NCBI GenBank assembly: GCA_026003355.1
Contig: BPHC01000005.1
Location: 180,583 to 244,582, forward strand
Origin: Cyclobacteriaceae bacterium
Lineage (GTDB): Bacteria > Bacteroidota > Bacteroidia > Cytophagales > Cyclobacteriaceae
Reading direction: 5' to 3'
Length of the DNA stretch: 64,000 bases
Part shown: piece by piece, positions 17,636 through 26,576 of the stretch
How the letters are laid out: every line of letters starts with the position of its first letter
How positions within the stretch are numbered: position 1 is the stretch's first letter
The notes under the pieces: model-generated
The model's database searches: none
What the model was told of the DNA's origin: nothing
The model's input: the letters and a program-made list of their open reading frames with translations, nothing else
Made by a program: the position numbers and the translations under genes

Positions 17636-18675
17636 CACCGCAAAGATGCCTTGTAACGCCTGAATTCACCAATAACCGTTTTAAGCGGTACATACGCCAC
17701 GCCATTCCGGTGGTTTATGCGGCTGATGTGGTACATCTCCCGCCAGTGCTGAAAAACTGTTTTATAGGCTTTCCACAACGAATATCCCGGTTCGTAAATA
17801 TGGGCAGGTTCCGAACTGCAGCCGTTCAGTTCCAGAATTTTCACATTTCCGGTATACAGGTCGTTAACCGAAGCACAGCGAAGGTCGAACCGGCCAAAAT
17901 AGAATCCATCAATACAGGCAGCAATGGCATCGAAAGCTTCGTGAAGCCGTCTGTTAATAAGCTGTTCACCGTTAATAAACATGGTGCCCAGGCAGTGGTT
18001 GCCTATCTGGTTAAGCATTATCTTTTCATGCCTGGGTATTACTTCATTCAGGCGGTGCGCAAAGTGGTTTTTGAGGCGTTGCCATTGCATCCTTGCCCTT
18101 TCGTTGCGGATAATGAGCTCGCGCAGGGTGGAGGTGCCGTCACCGGTAACGGCCAGCATTTCTTTCAGGTTTACCGATGTAACCCGGCCGGCCTGTTGCC
18201 CGGGTCTGCGTACATAGAACACGCCGCACTCAACCGGTAAATCAACCAGTTCCTGTATGATAAAATCATGATGCATGGAACGGAGGTAACGGGCGGCTTC
18301 CTGCTCGGAATAAACCCTTTCTACCCGGTAGCCGCGCTCGCCCACGTTGGGCTTGAAAACCACCGGAAACGACAGTGCGTTTTGCCGCATGAGTTGCAGC
18401 ACCTGGTCCAGACCAGCCGGCTGCCGCACCAGCACCATGGCCGGGCGCAGGTGGGCAGGAATTTTTTTCAGAATGTTATACTTGGATTCACCAAACATGC
18501 CTCCCAGCTCAATGCCGGGATTGCTGGCGGTAAAAAACGTAAGCGAGCGGGCGCGCAGCGCAAACCACAGCCACATGGCAAAAACAGGAATCTGAAAAAC
18601 CTCCAGAGGCCAGTATTCCCATTTTTTCAGGCGCACCCACAGGTTGGCCAGGCGCACCTGTAACAGGTTATTCAT
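17635..18675 (-). CDS. ATP-grasp ligase-like protein of unknown substrate
   Basis: 346 residues. The first about 55 contain an aromatic hydrophobic stretch (YWPLEVFQIPVFAMWLWFALRA) that may sit on the membrane. The ATP-grasp core follows: nucleotide-binding FPVVFKPNVGERG, IIQELVDLPVE, the large-loop VTGDGTSTLRELI, and metal-binding GRFDLRC...ILELNGCSSEPAHIY. The Glu and Asn ligands are in place, so it should be active in carboxylate-amine or similar ligation. It is not D-Ala-D-Ala ligase, PurK or a RimK-type protein I can name. It is downstream of the DinB-like gene (6-nt gap) and coupled to the LysE exporter gene. Confidence 0.8.
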   Translation of the reverse strand: MNNLLQVRLANLWVRLKKWEYWPLEVFQIPVFAMWLWFALRARSLTFFTASNPGIELGGMFGESKYNILKKIPAHLRPAMVLVRQPAGLDQVLQLMRQNALSFPVVFKPNVGERGYRVERVYSEQEAARYLRSMHHDFIIQELVDLPVECGVFYVRRPGQQAGRVTSVNLKEMLAVTGDGTSTLRELIIRNERARMQWQRLKNHFAHRLNEVIPRHEKIMLNQIGNHCLGTMFINGEQLINRRLHEAFDAIAACIDGFYFGRFDLRCASVNDLYTGNVKILELNGCSSEPAHIYEPGYSLWKAYKTVFQHWREMYHISRINHRNGVAYVPLKTVIGEFRRYKASLR

Positions 18676-18681
18676 GTACTT

Positions 18682-19200
18682 TCAGGCTAAGGCGGATGGG
18701 GTTTTCTGCTGATGCCGCAGGGTGGACGAGGCCACTCCGAAATCGGGCGGGAGGTTGATGTGCGGAGCCACCTCGCGTACACCAATCTTAATCAGGGCCA
18801 TGTGATGTACGGCATGCTCGATGTTATAAACCAGTTCCCGCATAAAATTGGAGGGTACCTGGTGTACCAGGCCGGAATCGGTTCCGTAGGTAACCTCAAG
18901 GTTCAGAGCCTGGTTGTTTTTTGGATGACTAACATATTGTTTTAGCCGGTGCAATATATTCAGCGCAAGGAATTTATCGGTTTCAATCAGTTTGTTGTGT
19001 TCGCGTTTGTCGTAGTTTACGCTGCCGCTTTCAGCGCCTGCCTCCAGGCATATAAAAAATTCGAGGGTGTGGCGAATATGCTGGCCAACCGAATGATTGC
19101 CCAGTACGGTTGCTGGTTGTGAAAATTCTTCGGGGGTAAGCTTTTCGACCAGTTGAACAAGTTGTTCCAGAATGCCGGAACAGGCTGTGGGTATGTTCAT
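18682..19200 (-). CDS. DinB-like four-helix protein
   Basis: 172 residues from ATG 19200 (MNIPTACSGILEQL). Longer frames run into recX and were rejected. The His-rich helices GNHSVGQHIRHTLEFF and YNIEHAVHHMALIKIG place the metal-binding His residues of the DinB/YfiT superfamily (bacillithiol- or mycothiol-transferase-like fold). The catalytic role is unknown. It sits between recX and the ATP-grasp gene in the long minus-strand cluster. Confidence 0.82.
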   Translation of the reverse strand: MNIPTACSGILEQLVQLVEKLTPEEFSQPATVLGNHSVGQHIRHTLEFFICLEAGAESGSVNYDKREHNKLIETDKFLALNILHRLKQYVSHPKNNQALNLEVTYGTDSGLVHQVPSNFMRELVYNIEHAVHHMALIKIGVREVAPHINLPPDFGVASSTLRHQQKTPSALA

Positions 19201-19268
19201 AGGGTACAATGAATTACGCAAAGATAACAGAAATTCAAAATGGCAAGTAAAGGGTTTTGCCAGTGCCA

Positions 19269-19748
19269 TTAATCGGGCCAAATTGACCGTATTTCTTCCC
19301 AAAGCAGTTCGGGTTCATAGCCTTTTTGCATAAGGTAGCGCGAAAGTTTGCTGCGCAACACAAAAGGGTCGGCCGTGGTGTGCCGCAGTTCATGAAGCTT
19401 TTTGTGTAACAGCAGTCGCAGGGTTTGCCTGTACTCGGTGGTGTTAATTTCCTGGAGGGCCAGAGCAACACACCGGGGCGTTATGTTTCGCATTTCAAGC
19501 TCACGGATTATTTTTAAACGCCCCCATTTTTTCATTCTGAATTTACCACCGGCAAAAGCGCGGGCAAAGCGTTCTTCGTTTACAAAGCCTTCGGCAATAA
19601 GCTCGTCCAGCAGGTGGTTTACCTCTTCTGTACGCAGGCCAAGCTGGTATAGTTTGTCCTTAACTTCCTGATGGCACCGCTCCTGATAGGCGCAGTAGCG
19701 GTATATTTTTTTCCGTACCAGAGCAATATCGGCATTGGCTTTTTTCAT
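19269..19748 (-). CDS. recX: RecA regulator RecX
   Basis: 159 residues made of three-helix tandem repeats. The RecX signatures are seen: KIYRYCAYQERCHQEVKDKL, then LLDELIAEGFVNEERFARAF and KKWGRLKIIRELEMRNI. RecX limits RecA filament growth. No recA lies nearby. The downstream DinB-like gene begins 68 nt later. Upstream, the YcxB-like stop is 7 nt away. Confidence 0.93.
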   Translation of the reverse strand: MKKANADIALVRKKIYRYCAYQERCHQEVKDKLYQLGLRTEEVNHLLDELIAEGFVNEERFARAFAGGKFRMKKWGRLKIIRELEMRNITPRCVALALQEINTTEYRQTLRLLLHKKLHELRHTTADPFVLRSKLSRYLMQKGYEPELLWEEIRSIWPD

Positions 19749-19755
19749 CAGCCCG

Positions 19756-20235
19756 TTACCGTTTTACCAGCCCCCTGGTGCGCAAAATGCTGTGCACAAA
19801 TTTTCGCTCGTTATCGGTGTTGAAAATTTTAAAAGGCAAATGGATGATCTGCACTTTGTTCAGAAACAGCACAAAATAATCTTTGCCCACGCGGGCACGT
19901 TTTATCTGGTCCCACTTTACAGGCATGCCTTCGCGCGGGTTTATCTTCATGAGTATCTGCTGGCTGGTGATTTCGTATGAAAATTTTTCAAACAACATGC
20001 GGCCCTGCTCCAGCTGGGTTACTCCAAAAAACTGAATCCACCAGAACAACAGGTACAGGCCCAGGCCCGTTAGCGCAGCAATAAACCACCAGATGCTGGG
20101 CACCCAGAAGTAAAAGGCACAGATGGCCAGTGTGGCCAGCAGGGCAATCCATCCCTGTTGCCGCAGCACACCCCGCAGGGCAAGACGTATGTAGGTTTTT
20201 TTATCGAGTTTATAGTTTCGGGTTTTTACAATCAT
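19756..20235 (-). CDS. YcxB-like membrane protein
   Basis: 159 residues. There are two adjacent transmembrane segments (about 25-70; WIALLATLAICAFYFWV and WFIAALTGLGLYLLFWW). A soluble PH-like C-terminal domain follows, with FEKFSYEITSQQILMKI, VKWDQIKRARVGKDYFVLFL and VQIIHLPFKIF. That arrangement is typical of YcxB-like proteins of unknown role. It lies 3 nt after nadC and 7 nt before recX, so it is part of the same transcript. Confidence 0.75.
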   Translation of the reverse strand: MIVKTRNYKLDKKTYIRLALRGVLRQQGWIALLATLAICAFYFWVPSIWWFIAALTGLGLYLLFWWIQFFGVTQLEQGRMLFEKFSYEITSQQILMKINPREGMPVKWDQIKRARVGKDYFVLFLNKVQIIHLPFKIFNTDNERKFVHSILRTRGLVKR

Positions 20236-20238
20236 GGT

Positions 20239-21096
20239 TCAAAAAATTTTCAGGCTCATATCCAGGCTTTTAACCGAGTGAGTCAGGGCGCCTGCCGAAA
20301 TAAAATCCACACCGGTAAGGGCTATTTCGCGAATATTGCTTTCGTTAATGCCGCCACTGGCTTCGGTAAGGTATTTGCCGTTAATCTTTTTTACGGCCTC
20401 TTTCATTTCATGCACGCTCATATTGTCCAGCATAATCATATCCACACCGCCACAGGCCAGTACGCGCTCCAGCTCCGGCAGGTTTCGTACTTCAATTTCC
20501 ACCTGCAGTTTCATATTCCGGGTGCGAAGATAATCTTTTGTGCGCTCGATAGCCGCCTCAATACCTCCGGCAATATCAATATGATTGTCTTTAATCATGA
20601 TCATGTCATACAGACCGAGCCGGTGGTTATGTCCGCCACCTATTGCCACGGCCCATTTCTCCATGAGGCGAAAGTTGGGGGTTGTTTTACGGGTGTCGAG
20701 AATTCTGGCCCGCGTGCCTTCAATGCATTTTACCAGCCGGTGTGTATAGGTGGCAATGCCGCTCATGCGCTGCATGGTGTTTAGCACAAGTCGTTCGGCC
20801 ATGAGCAGCGATCGGGCCGGTCCGCTTACGGTAAAGGCCACATCGCCCGGATTTACGGTTGCACCATCGTTAAGAAAAAGCCTGGTGGTGAGTGAGGCAT
20901 CAACCTGTCTGAAAACAGCCAGGGCGGCTTCAACCCCTGCAAGGATGCCAACCTCTTTTACCAGCAGGCGGGCGCTGCCGCGGGCGTGGTCAGGAATAAC
21001 CGCCAGCGAGGTGTGGTCGCCATCGCGCACATCCTCCTGAAGGGCAGAAGCCACAAATTCCTGCAGATAGCTATCGGTAATGTAAGTCGGGCGCAC
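20239..21096 (-). CDS. nadC: Quinolinate phosphoribosyltransferase (nicotinate-nucleotide pyrophosphorylase, carboxylating)
   Basis: 285 residues, full length. It converts quinolinate and PRPP to nicotinate mononucleotide in de novo NAD synthesis. Seen are EDVRDGDHTSLAVIP near the N-terminus, RLVLNTMQRMSGIATYT, ILDTRKTTPNFRLMEKWAV, GGGHNHRLGLYDMIMIKDNH (active-site Lys, Arg and His) and C-terminal TGVDFISAGALTHSVK. The start is GTG 21096, because no ATG gives the conserved N-terminal helix. nadA and nadB are not in the window. Confidence 0.96.
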   Translation of the reverse strand: MRPTYITDSYLQEFVASALQEDVRDGDHTSLAVIPDHARGSARLLVKEVGILAGVEAALAVFRQVDASLTTRLFLNDGATVNPGDVAFTVSGPARSLLMAERLVLNTMQRMSGIATYTHRLVKCIEGTRARILDTRKTTPNFRLMEKWAVAIGGGHNHRLGLYDMIMIKDNHIDIAGGIEAAIERTKDYLRTRNMKLQVEIEVRNLPELERVLACGGVDMIMLDNMSVHEMKEAVKKINGKYLTEASGGINESNIREIALTGVDFISAGALTHSVKSLDMSLKIF

Positions 21097-21127
21097 GGCA
21101 CAAAAATAGAGCCCGTTGCCGAGGGGC

Positions 21128-21520
21128 TTATTGTTTTACGAAGGAAATTTCTTCAATAACCTGCTGATTGCCGTTTACGCGCACTTTAAGCCACACCCTG
21201 AATGTGCTGCCGCCGCTTTTGTACTGACCTATTGCAAAAGGCTGGCCGCCTTTGGACTGGCCGCGGTGGATGAGGGAGAATTCATCGGGGGGGTGGTTGC
21301 GGAAAAAGTCGCGCAGCACCAGCTCGGCCTGGGCCCTGCTGTAGTTGGAGGGTTTGCCTTCCAGCGTAATGTCGAGCGATGCCGGAAAAAAACGCGCCAG
21401 TTCGCGGGCACTGCCGGCTTTTATGGCTTCGGTTGCCTGCAGAATAACCTCGGCCTGCTGGGCCAATGCATGGCCCCCCATACCCAAAAACAAGCAAAAT
21501 GCAACCCATCGCAAAACCAT
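21128..21520 (-). CDS. DUF4783 exported protein
   Basis: 130 residues. A signal peptide (MVLRWVAFCLFLGMGGHALAQ) is followed by a cystatin/NTF2-like alpha+beta domain with LARFFPASLDITLEGKPSNYSRAQAELVLRDFF. This matches DUF4783, a Bacteroidota family that I recall being found next to nadC. Function unknown. It is the first gene of the minus-strand run to 17015, with nadC 31 nt downstream. Confidence 0.8.
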   Translation of the reverse strand: MVLRWVAFCLFLGMGGHALAQQAEVILQATEAIKAGSARELARFFPASLDITLEGKPSNYSRAQAELVLRDFFRNHPPDEFSLIHRGQSKGGQPFAIGQYKSGGSTFRVWLKVRVNGNQQVIEEISFVKQ

Positions 21521-21647
21521 ACAGATTTATTTACCCAAAACTATGCCATTATAAGCCGGGCAGGCCTGTTGCTGACAAATAAACAACAAATCGCACTTTT
21601 AATATATATCAGGGGTTTAATTGTCCGAATATCGGAATGGTAAACGG

Positions 21648-21655
21648 TATATTTG
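21648..21655 (+). promoter_or_regulatory. Bacteroidota-type -7 promoter element upstream of gpmI
   Basis: TATATTTG is an exact match to TAnnTTTG and lies 13 nt before the gpmI ATG at 21669. A TTG that could serve as the -33 element is 24 nt upstream (21621), slightly farther than usual. The predicted 5' leader is therefore very short. Confidence 0.55.
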
Positions 21656-21668
21656 GGCCGTTAAAGTC

Positions 21669-23195
21669 ATGAATCGTAAAGTTCTTCTTATTATTCTGGA
21701 CGGCTGGGGTATTGCGGCCGATACACGCGTATCGGCCATTGATGCCGCCCGCACGCCTTTTATGGATTCCCTCTATCCGGTATATCCGCACAGCCGGCTG
21801 GATGCCAGCGGTTTGGCTGTGGGGCTCCCCGAAGGGCAAATGGGGAACTCCGAGGTGGGGCACATGAATATCGGGGCCGGCCGCGTGGTGTATCAGGACC
21901 TGGTGCGCATCAATAAGGCTATCGGGGAGCACGGGCTGGAGAATCATCCGGTGTTGAACGAGGCCTTTGCCTATGCGCGCGAAAACGACCGGGCGGTTCA
22001 TTTTATAGGCCTGGTGTCCGATGGCGGAGTTCATTCGCATGTCGATCACCTCAAAGGGTTGATTTCGCTGGCGCACCGCAAACAAGTAGAAAAAATCTTT
22101 GTTCATGCCTTTACCGATGGCCGCGATACCGACCCCAAAAGCGGTGCCGGCTTTATTAAAGATCTGCAGCAACACCTTAACCAAACCGGCGGAAAAATTG
22201 CCAGCATTATTGGCCGTTATTACGCCATGGACCGCGACAAGCGCTGGGAGCGAATAAAGCTGGCGTTTGAACTGCTGGTGCACGGAAAGGGAACAGCGGC
22301 GACCAATGCGGTTCAGGGCATAGAAAAATCGTATGCCAATGGGGTAACCGATGAGTTCATCAAACCCATTGTTATTACCGAAAACGGAAAGCCGGTGGCT
22401 GTAATCCGTCCGCATGATGTGGTAATATGCTTTAACTTCCGCACCGACCGCGGCCGGCAGATTACCCAGGCGCTTACCCAGCAGGATTTTCCTGAGCAGG
22501 GCATGTACAAACTGCCCCTGCATTACATTACCCTTACCAGCTATGACGAGACCTTTAAAGGCGTGAAAACAGTATTCGACAAAGATAACCTGAACAACAC
22601 GTTAGGCGAGGTGCTGGCCAAAGCCGGGAAGAAGCAAATACGGATTGCCGAAACCGAAAAATATCCGCATGTAACCTTTTTCTTTTCCGGAGGCAGGGAA
22701 GAGCCTTTTCCGGGCGAGCAGCGCATATTATGCCCTTCGCCTAAAGTGCCCACCTACGACCTGAAGCCCGAAATGAGCGCCTACGACATCACCGACAGGA
22801 TTATACCGGAGCTGCAAAAACAGGAAGCCGACTTTATATGCCTGAATTTTGCCAACCCCGATATGGTAGGGCACACCGGGGTGTTTGATGCAGCGGTAAA
22901 AGCCTGCGAGGCCGTTGACGAGTGCGCAGGCAGGGTAACCCGCGCAGCACTGGACAACGGCTATACCGTGCTGATAATAGCCGACCACGGTAATGCCGAT
23001 TGTATGATCAATCCCGATGACACGCCCAACACGGCACATACTACAAACCCCGTGCCCTGCATACTGGTGGATAACCACCTGAAAGGACGTATGAAAGACG
23101 GAAAACTGGGCGATATTGCGCCCACCATTTTATGGCTTATGAACCTGCCCATACCTGCTGAAATGACGGGCCGGTTGCTCTTTGAAAAAAATTAA
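21669..23195 (+). CDS. gpmI: 2,3-bisphosphoglycerate-independent phosphoglycerate mutase
   Basis: 508 residues from ATG 21669, the family's normal length. A longer TTG frame at 21621 would include the promoter. Alkaline-phosphatase-superfamily metal site I is seen as LLIILDGWG (Asp11) and the phosphorylated Ser as MGNSEVGHMN (Ser61). Further ligands are in FNFRTDRGRQ, FANPDMVGHTG and IADHGNADCM. It interconverts 2- and 3-phosphoglycerate in glycolysis using two Mn ions. The ABC exporter gene begins 3 nt after its stop. Confidence 0.97.
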   Translation: MNRKVLLIILDGWGIAADTRVSAIDAARTPFMDSLYPVYPHSRLDASGLAVGLPEGQMGNSEVGHMNIGAGRVVYQDLVRINKAIGEHGLENHPVLNEAFAYARENDRAVHFIGLVSDGGVHSHVDHLKGLISLAHRKQVEKIFVHAFTDGRDTDPKSGAGFIKDLQQHLNQTGGKIASIIGRYYAMDRDKRWERIKLAFELLVHGKGTAATNAVQGIEKSYANGVTDEFIKPIVITENGKPVAVIRPHDVVICFNFRTDRGRQITQALTQQDFPEQGMYKLPLHYITLTSYDETFKGVKTVFDKDNLNNTLGEVLAKAGKKQIRIAETEKYPHVTFFFSGGREEPFPGEQRILCPSPKVPTYDLKPEMSAYDITDRIIPELQKQEADFICLNFANPDMVGHTGVFDAAVKACEAVDECAGRVTRAALDNGYTVLIIADHGNADCMINPDDTPNTAHTTNPVPCILVDNHLKGRMKDGKLGDIAPTILWLMNLPIPAEMTGRLLFEKN

Positions 23196-23198
23196 ACC

Positions 23199-24995
23199 AT
23201 GGCCAAACGCGAACCGCTAGCCCCGGAAGACAAAAAGGCGCTTAACCGTACCAACCTCCAAAAACTGCTGCACATACTGCGCTTTGTGTGGCCTTACCGC
23301 ATGTGGTTTTTAGCTGGCCTGCTGGCGCTTATACTCAGCAGCCTCACCCTGCTTTCATTTCCTTACTTTGCCGGCCAGTTGCTCGATATTGCTTCGGGCA
23401 AAACCGTATCCTGGTTTTCGTCTATCAATCAGGTGGCATTGTTGCTAATTTCCATTTTGCTGGTGCAAGCCATCTTCTCATTTACGCGGGTGTACACGTT
23501 TAGCGTTACCTCCGAGCGGTCGCTTGCCGATTTGCGCCTGGCCGTGTACCGCAAAATCATCTGGCAACCCATGTCGTTTTTTGACAGCCGTAGGGTGGGC
23601 GAACTCATAAGCCGCATTACGGCCGACGTAGGCACCCTGCACGACCTGTTTACTTTTACCCTGGCTGAGTTGCTCAGGCAAACCTTAACGCTTATTCTGG
23701 GAACAGCCTGGATATTTTATCTGGCACCTTCGCTTACGGCCTTCATGCTGTTAACCTTTCCGGTGCTGGTAATACTGGCGCTGGTGTTCGGTAAATACAT
23801 CCGTAAACTATCCAGGCAAACGCAGGATAAACTGGCCGAAGCCAATGTGGTGGCCGAAGAGTCGTTGCAGTCGGTGCAGGTGGTAAAAGCGTTTACCAAC
23901 GAATGGCTGGAGGCGGGCCGCTACGCCAAAGCCCTGACCGATACGGTTTCAACCGCCATACGCACGGCCCGGTACCGCGGGCTGTTTATTTCATTCGCCA
24001 TTTTTACCCTGTTTGGCGGTATAGTGGCAGTAGGCTGGTTTGGTGCCAGCCTGGTGCAACGGGGCGAGCTTTCGGTAGGCATGTTGTTTTCATTTATTAT
24101 CTACACCTCGTTCATTGGCGGCTCCATTGCCGGGCTGGGCGACATTTATACGCAGGTGCAGCGCGCCATCGGGGCCTCCGAACGGCTGCAGGAAATTCTG
24201 CAACAACAGGACGAAAGCAACCAGCCGCAACACCCTGAGGCACTGCCGCGCTTTGCCGGAAAAATTACCTTCAGAAATGTGTGGTTTGAATATCCCGCCC
24301 GTAAAGATGTAACGGTGCTGCGAAACCTGAACTTTACCATTGCGGCCGGAGAAAAGGTGGCATTGGTAGGACCCAGCGGAGCCGGAAAATCAACCATCAT
24401 CAATTTGCTTATGCGCTACTACCCCGTAACCCGGGGAGAGATTCTGGTTGATGACCGCCCGGTGTTATCCGTTCCGCTCTCGGCATACCGCAAACACATT
24501 GGTATTGTGCCACAGGAAGTAATACTGTTTGGCGGAACCATACGCGAGAACATTGCCTATGGCAAACCCGATGCTACCGATGAAGAAATAAGGCAGGCCG
24601 CAGAGCAGGCCAATGCACTGGAGTTTATTATGGCCTTTCCGGAAGGCTTTAATACCCGGGTGGGCGAACGGGGAGTGAAGCTGTCGGGCGGGCAGCGCCA
24701 GCGCATAGCCATAGCGCGCGCCATACTGAAAGATCCGGCCATTCTTGTGCTGGATGAGGCTACCAGCTCGCTGGATGCGCATGCTGAGGTGCTGGTGCAA
24801 CAGGCTCTGGAAAAACTTATGGCCGGGCGTACCACCATTATTATTGCTCACCGGCTGAGCACCGTTCGCAAAGCCGACCGGATTTTTGTAATAAACCGCG
24901 GTGAGCTTGCAGAAGTCGGTTCGCATGCAGAACTTTCCACACGAAATAACGGCCTGTATCGTTATTTGCTTTCGCTTCAATTGCAGGAATCATGA
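23199..24995 (+). CDS. MsbA-like ABC exporter (fused TMD-NBD)
   Basis: 598 residues. Six transmembrane helices occupy about residues 30-310. The nucleotide-binding domain has Walker A GPSGAGKST (about 391), Q-loop PQEVILFGGTIRENI, signature LSGGQRQR (about 493), Walker B ILVLDEATSSLD and switch-His IIAHRLSTV. This is the B-family homodimeric exporter architecture of MsbA and lipid/drug flippases; the substrate is not determinable. It is in an operon with gpmI (3-nt gap) and the Fur-family gene (4-nt overlap). Confidence 0.93.
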   Translation: MAKREPLAPEDKKALNRTNLQKLLHILRFVWPYRMWFLAGLLALILSSLTLLSFPYFAGQLLDIASGKTVSWFSSINQVALLLISILLVQAIFSFTRVYTFSVTSERSLADLRLAVYRKIIWQPMSFFDSRRVGELISRITADVGTLHDLFTFTLAELLRQTLTLILGTAWIFYLAPSLTAFMLLTFPVLVILALVFGKYIRKLSRQTQDKLAEANVVAEESLQSVQVVKAFTNEWLEAGRYAKALTDTVSTAIRTARYRGLFISFAIFTLFGGIVAVGWFGASLVQRGELSVGMLFSFIIYTSFIGGSIAGLGDIYTQVQRAIGASERLQEILQQQDESNQPQHPEALPRFAGKITFRNVWFEYPARKDVTVLRNLNFTIAAGEKVALVGPSGAGKSTIINLLMRYYPVTRGEILVDDRPVLSVPLSAYRKHIGIVPQEVILFGGTIRENIAYGKPDATDEEIRQAAEQANALEFIMAFPEGFNTRVGERGVKLSGGQRQRIAIARAILKDPAILVLDEATSSLDAHAEVLVQQALEKLMAGRTTIIIAHRLSTVRKADRIFVINRGELAEVGSHAELSTRNNGLYRYLLSLQLQES

Positions 24996-25402
24996 CGCCT
25001 TCTGATCAGATACTCAGGGCACACCGGCTTCGCTTAACACCTGGACGAAAGGCTATACTGGGTTTGTTCATCCGAAGAAAACACGCCCTGTCGCATGCCG
25101 ATATTGAACGATGGTTACAACCCCGGTATGACCGTGTAACGGTGTACCGTACGCTTCGCACCTTTTTGAAACGTGGCCTGATACACAAGGTTCTGGACGA
25201 TGAGGGGGCGCTTAAGTATGCCCTGTGCAGCGAAACCTGCACCGCCAGCACCCACCGCCACAACCATGTGCATTTTAAATGCAGCCGTTGCGGTGAAACC
25301 AGCTGCCTGGAAGTGGACATCCCCCTTGTGCAGCTCCCGCGCGGCTACCAGGCCGCAGAGTGGAACCTGCTTATACAGGGGGTGTGCCGCAAATGTTTTT
25401 AG
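24992..25402 (+). CDS. Fur-family metalloregulator
   Basis: 136 residues. A winged-helix DNA-binding half (LRLTPGRKAILGLFIRR...DRVTVYRTLRTFLKRGLIHKV) is followed by a dimerisation half. Structural zinc cysteines are in CSRCGET and at the end in VCRKC. The His-rich HRHNHVHFKC is the regulatory metal site region. It could sense Fe, Zn or peroxide; the sequence does not decide. Translational coupling with the ABC exporter (4-nt overlap) suggests regulation of that operon or simple cotranscription. Confidence 0.9.
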   Translation: MTPSDQILRAHRLRLTPGRKAILGLFIRRKHALSHADIERWLQPRYDRVTVYRTLRTFLKRGLIHKVLDDEGALKYALCSETCTASTHRHNHVHFKCSRCGETSCLEVDIPLVQLPRGYQAAEWNLLIQGVCRKCF

Positions 25403-25563
25403 GCATTTTTCGGGCTTTTACGGGTTTCTTTTTGGTACTTTTTTATCCACACCAGGGCCTGGCTAACGCGTAAAAGAAAATTAATTGTAGTTTTGCCTGT
25501 TTTGTATATTAAACTTTGCTTGTTGAGCACTTATCCTGAAAAGTATAACCTAAGCGATTCGTC

Positions 25564-26574
25564 TTGGTAAGGTCCCTCTCCATATTTTTGTTTATCCTCT
25601 TTGATGGCAACGAGCGCGAGGTTATACTGTTTGCCATATTCGGAATTATTATTATTCTTTTTCTGGTGCTCGACCTGGGCCTGTTTCATAAACAGGCGCA
25701 TAAAATATCGACCCGGTCGGCCCTGTATCAGTCTATTTTCTGGGTAACGGTTTCCACCCTCTTCGGATATTTTATTTATGCTTACGATGAGAGCGGGGCC
25801 GTTGGTGCCGTTGAGTATTTCTCGGCCTACCTTACTGAATATGCCCTTTCGGTTGACAACATTTTTGTTATCCTGCTCATCCTGAAGTATTTTCAGGTTG
25901 ATGAAACCTACTACCACAAAATTCTTTTCTGGGGCATTCTGGGTGCCATTGTTTTTCGCGCCATCTTCATATTTGTAGGTGCTTACCTCATTCACAAATT
26001 TCACTGGATACTGTACATTTTCGGGGTGTTTTTAATTTACTCGGGCATTCGCATTTACTTTGAAGATGATGATGAGAAAATTGAGCCTGAAAAAAACCCG
26101 ATATTAAAATTTTGCAGAAAGTACCTCCCCATTGCTCCTGATGATCGGGGCGGAAAGTTTTTCTTTCTGGAAAACAAAAAACTTTATTTCACCCCCCTGT
26201 TTCTGGTTATTGTACTGATTGAAACCACCGACCTTATTTTTGCGGTTGACAGCATACCGGCTGCGTTTGCCATTACCCAGAACGAATTTCTGATTTACAC
26301 CTCAAACATTTTTGCCGTAATGGGGCTGCGGGCCATGTTCTTTCTGCTTTCTGGCATTATTGATAAGTTTTACCTGCTGCAGAAAGGTCTTTCCATTATT
26401 CTTTTCTTCATAGGCGCCAAAATGCTGCTTGAGATAATAAAGGATGAATATCCGCTGTTTGTGGAGAAATACGTGGAGAACCCTTATCTGTCGTTCTCGA
26501 TTATCATTACCATTCTGGCTTCGTCTATAATTTTCTCCGTACTGGTGCCGCGTAAACCAAAAGAACTCAAATAG
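25564..26574 (+). CDS. TerC-family integral membrane protein
   Basis: About 336 residues with about eight hydrophobic helices. The TerC signatures are EYALSVDNIFVILLILKYF and IETTDLIFAVDSIPAAFAIT, whose acidic residues sit inside membrane helices. The family is tied to tellurite resistance and to manganese export during or after secretion (the Alx/MntP-like role). The only usable start is TTG 25564, because an in-frame stop lies at 25546 and no ATG or GTG precedes the first helix. It converges on the LETM1/TerB-like gene with 2 nt between stops. Confidence 0.9.
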   Translation: MVRSLSIFLFILFDGNEREVILFAIFGIIIILFLVLDLGLFHKQAHKISTRSALYQSIFWVTVSTLFGYFIYAYDESGAVGAVEYFSAYLTEYALSVDNIFVILLILKYFQVDETYYHKILFWGILGAIVFRAIFIFVGAYLIHKFHWILYIFGVFLIYSGIRIYFEDDDEKIEPEKNPILKFCRKYLPIAPDDRGGKFFFLENKKLYFTPLFLVIVLIETTDLIFAVDSIPAAFAITQNEFLIYTSNIFAVMGLRAMFFLLSGIIDKFYLLQKGLSIILFFIGAKMLLEIIKDEYPLFVEKYVENPYLSFSIIITILASSIIFSVLVPRKPKELK

Positions 26575-26576
26575 CA

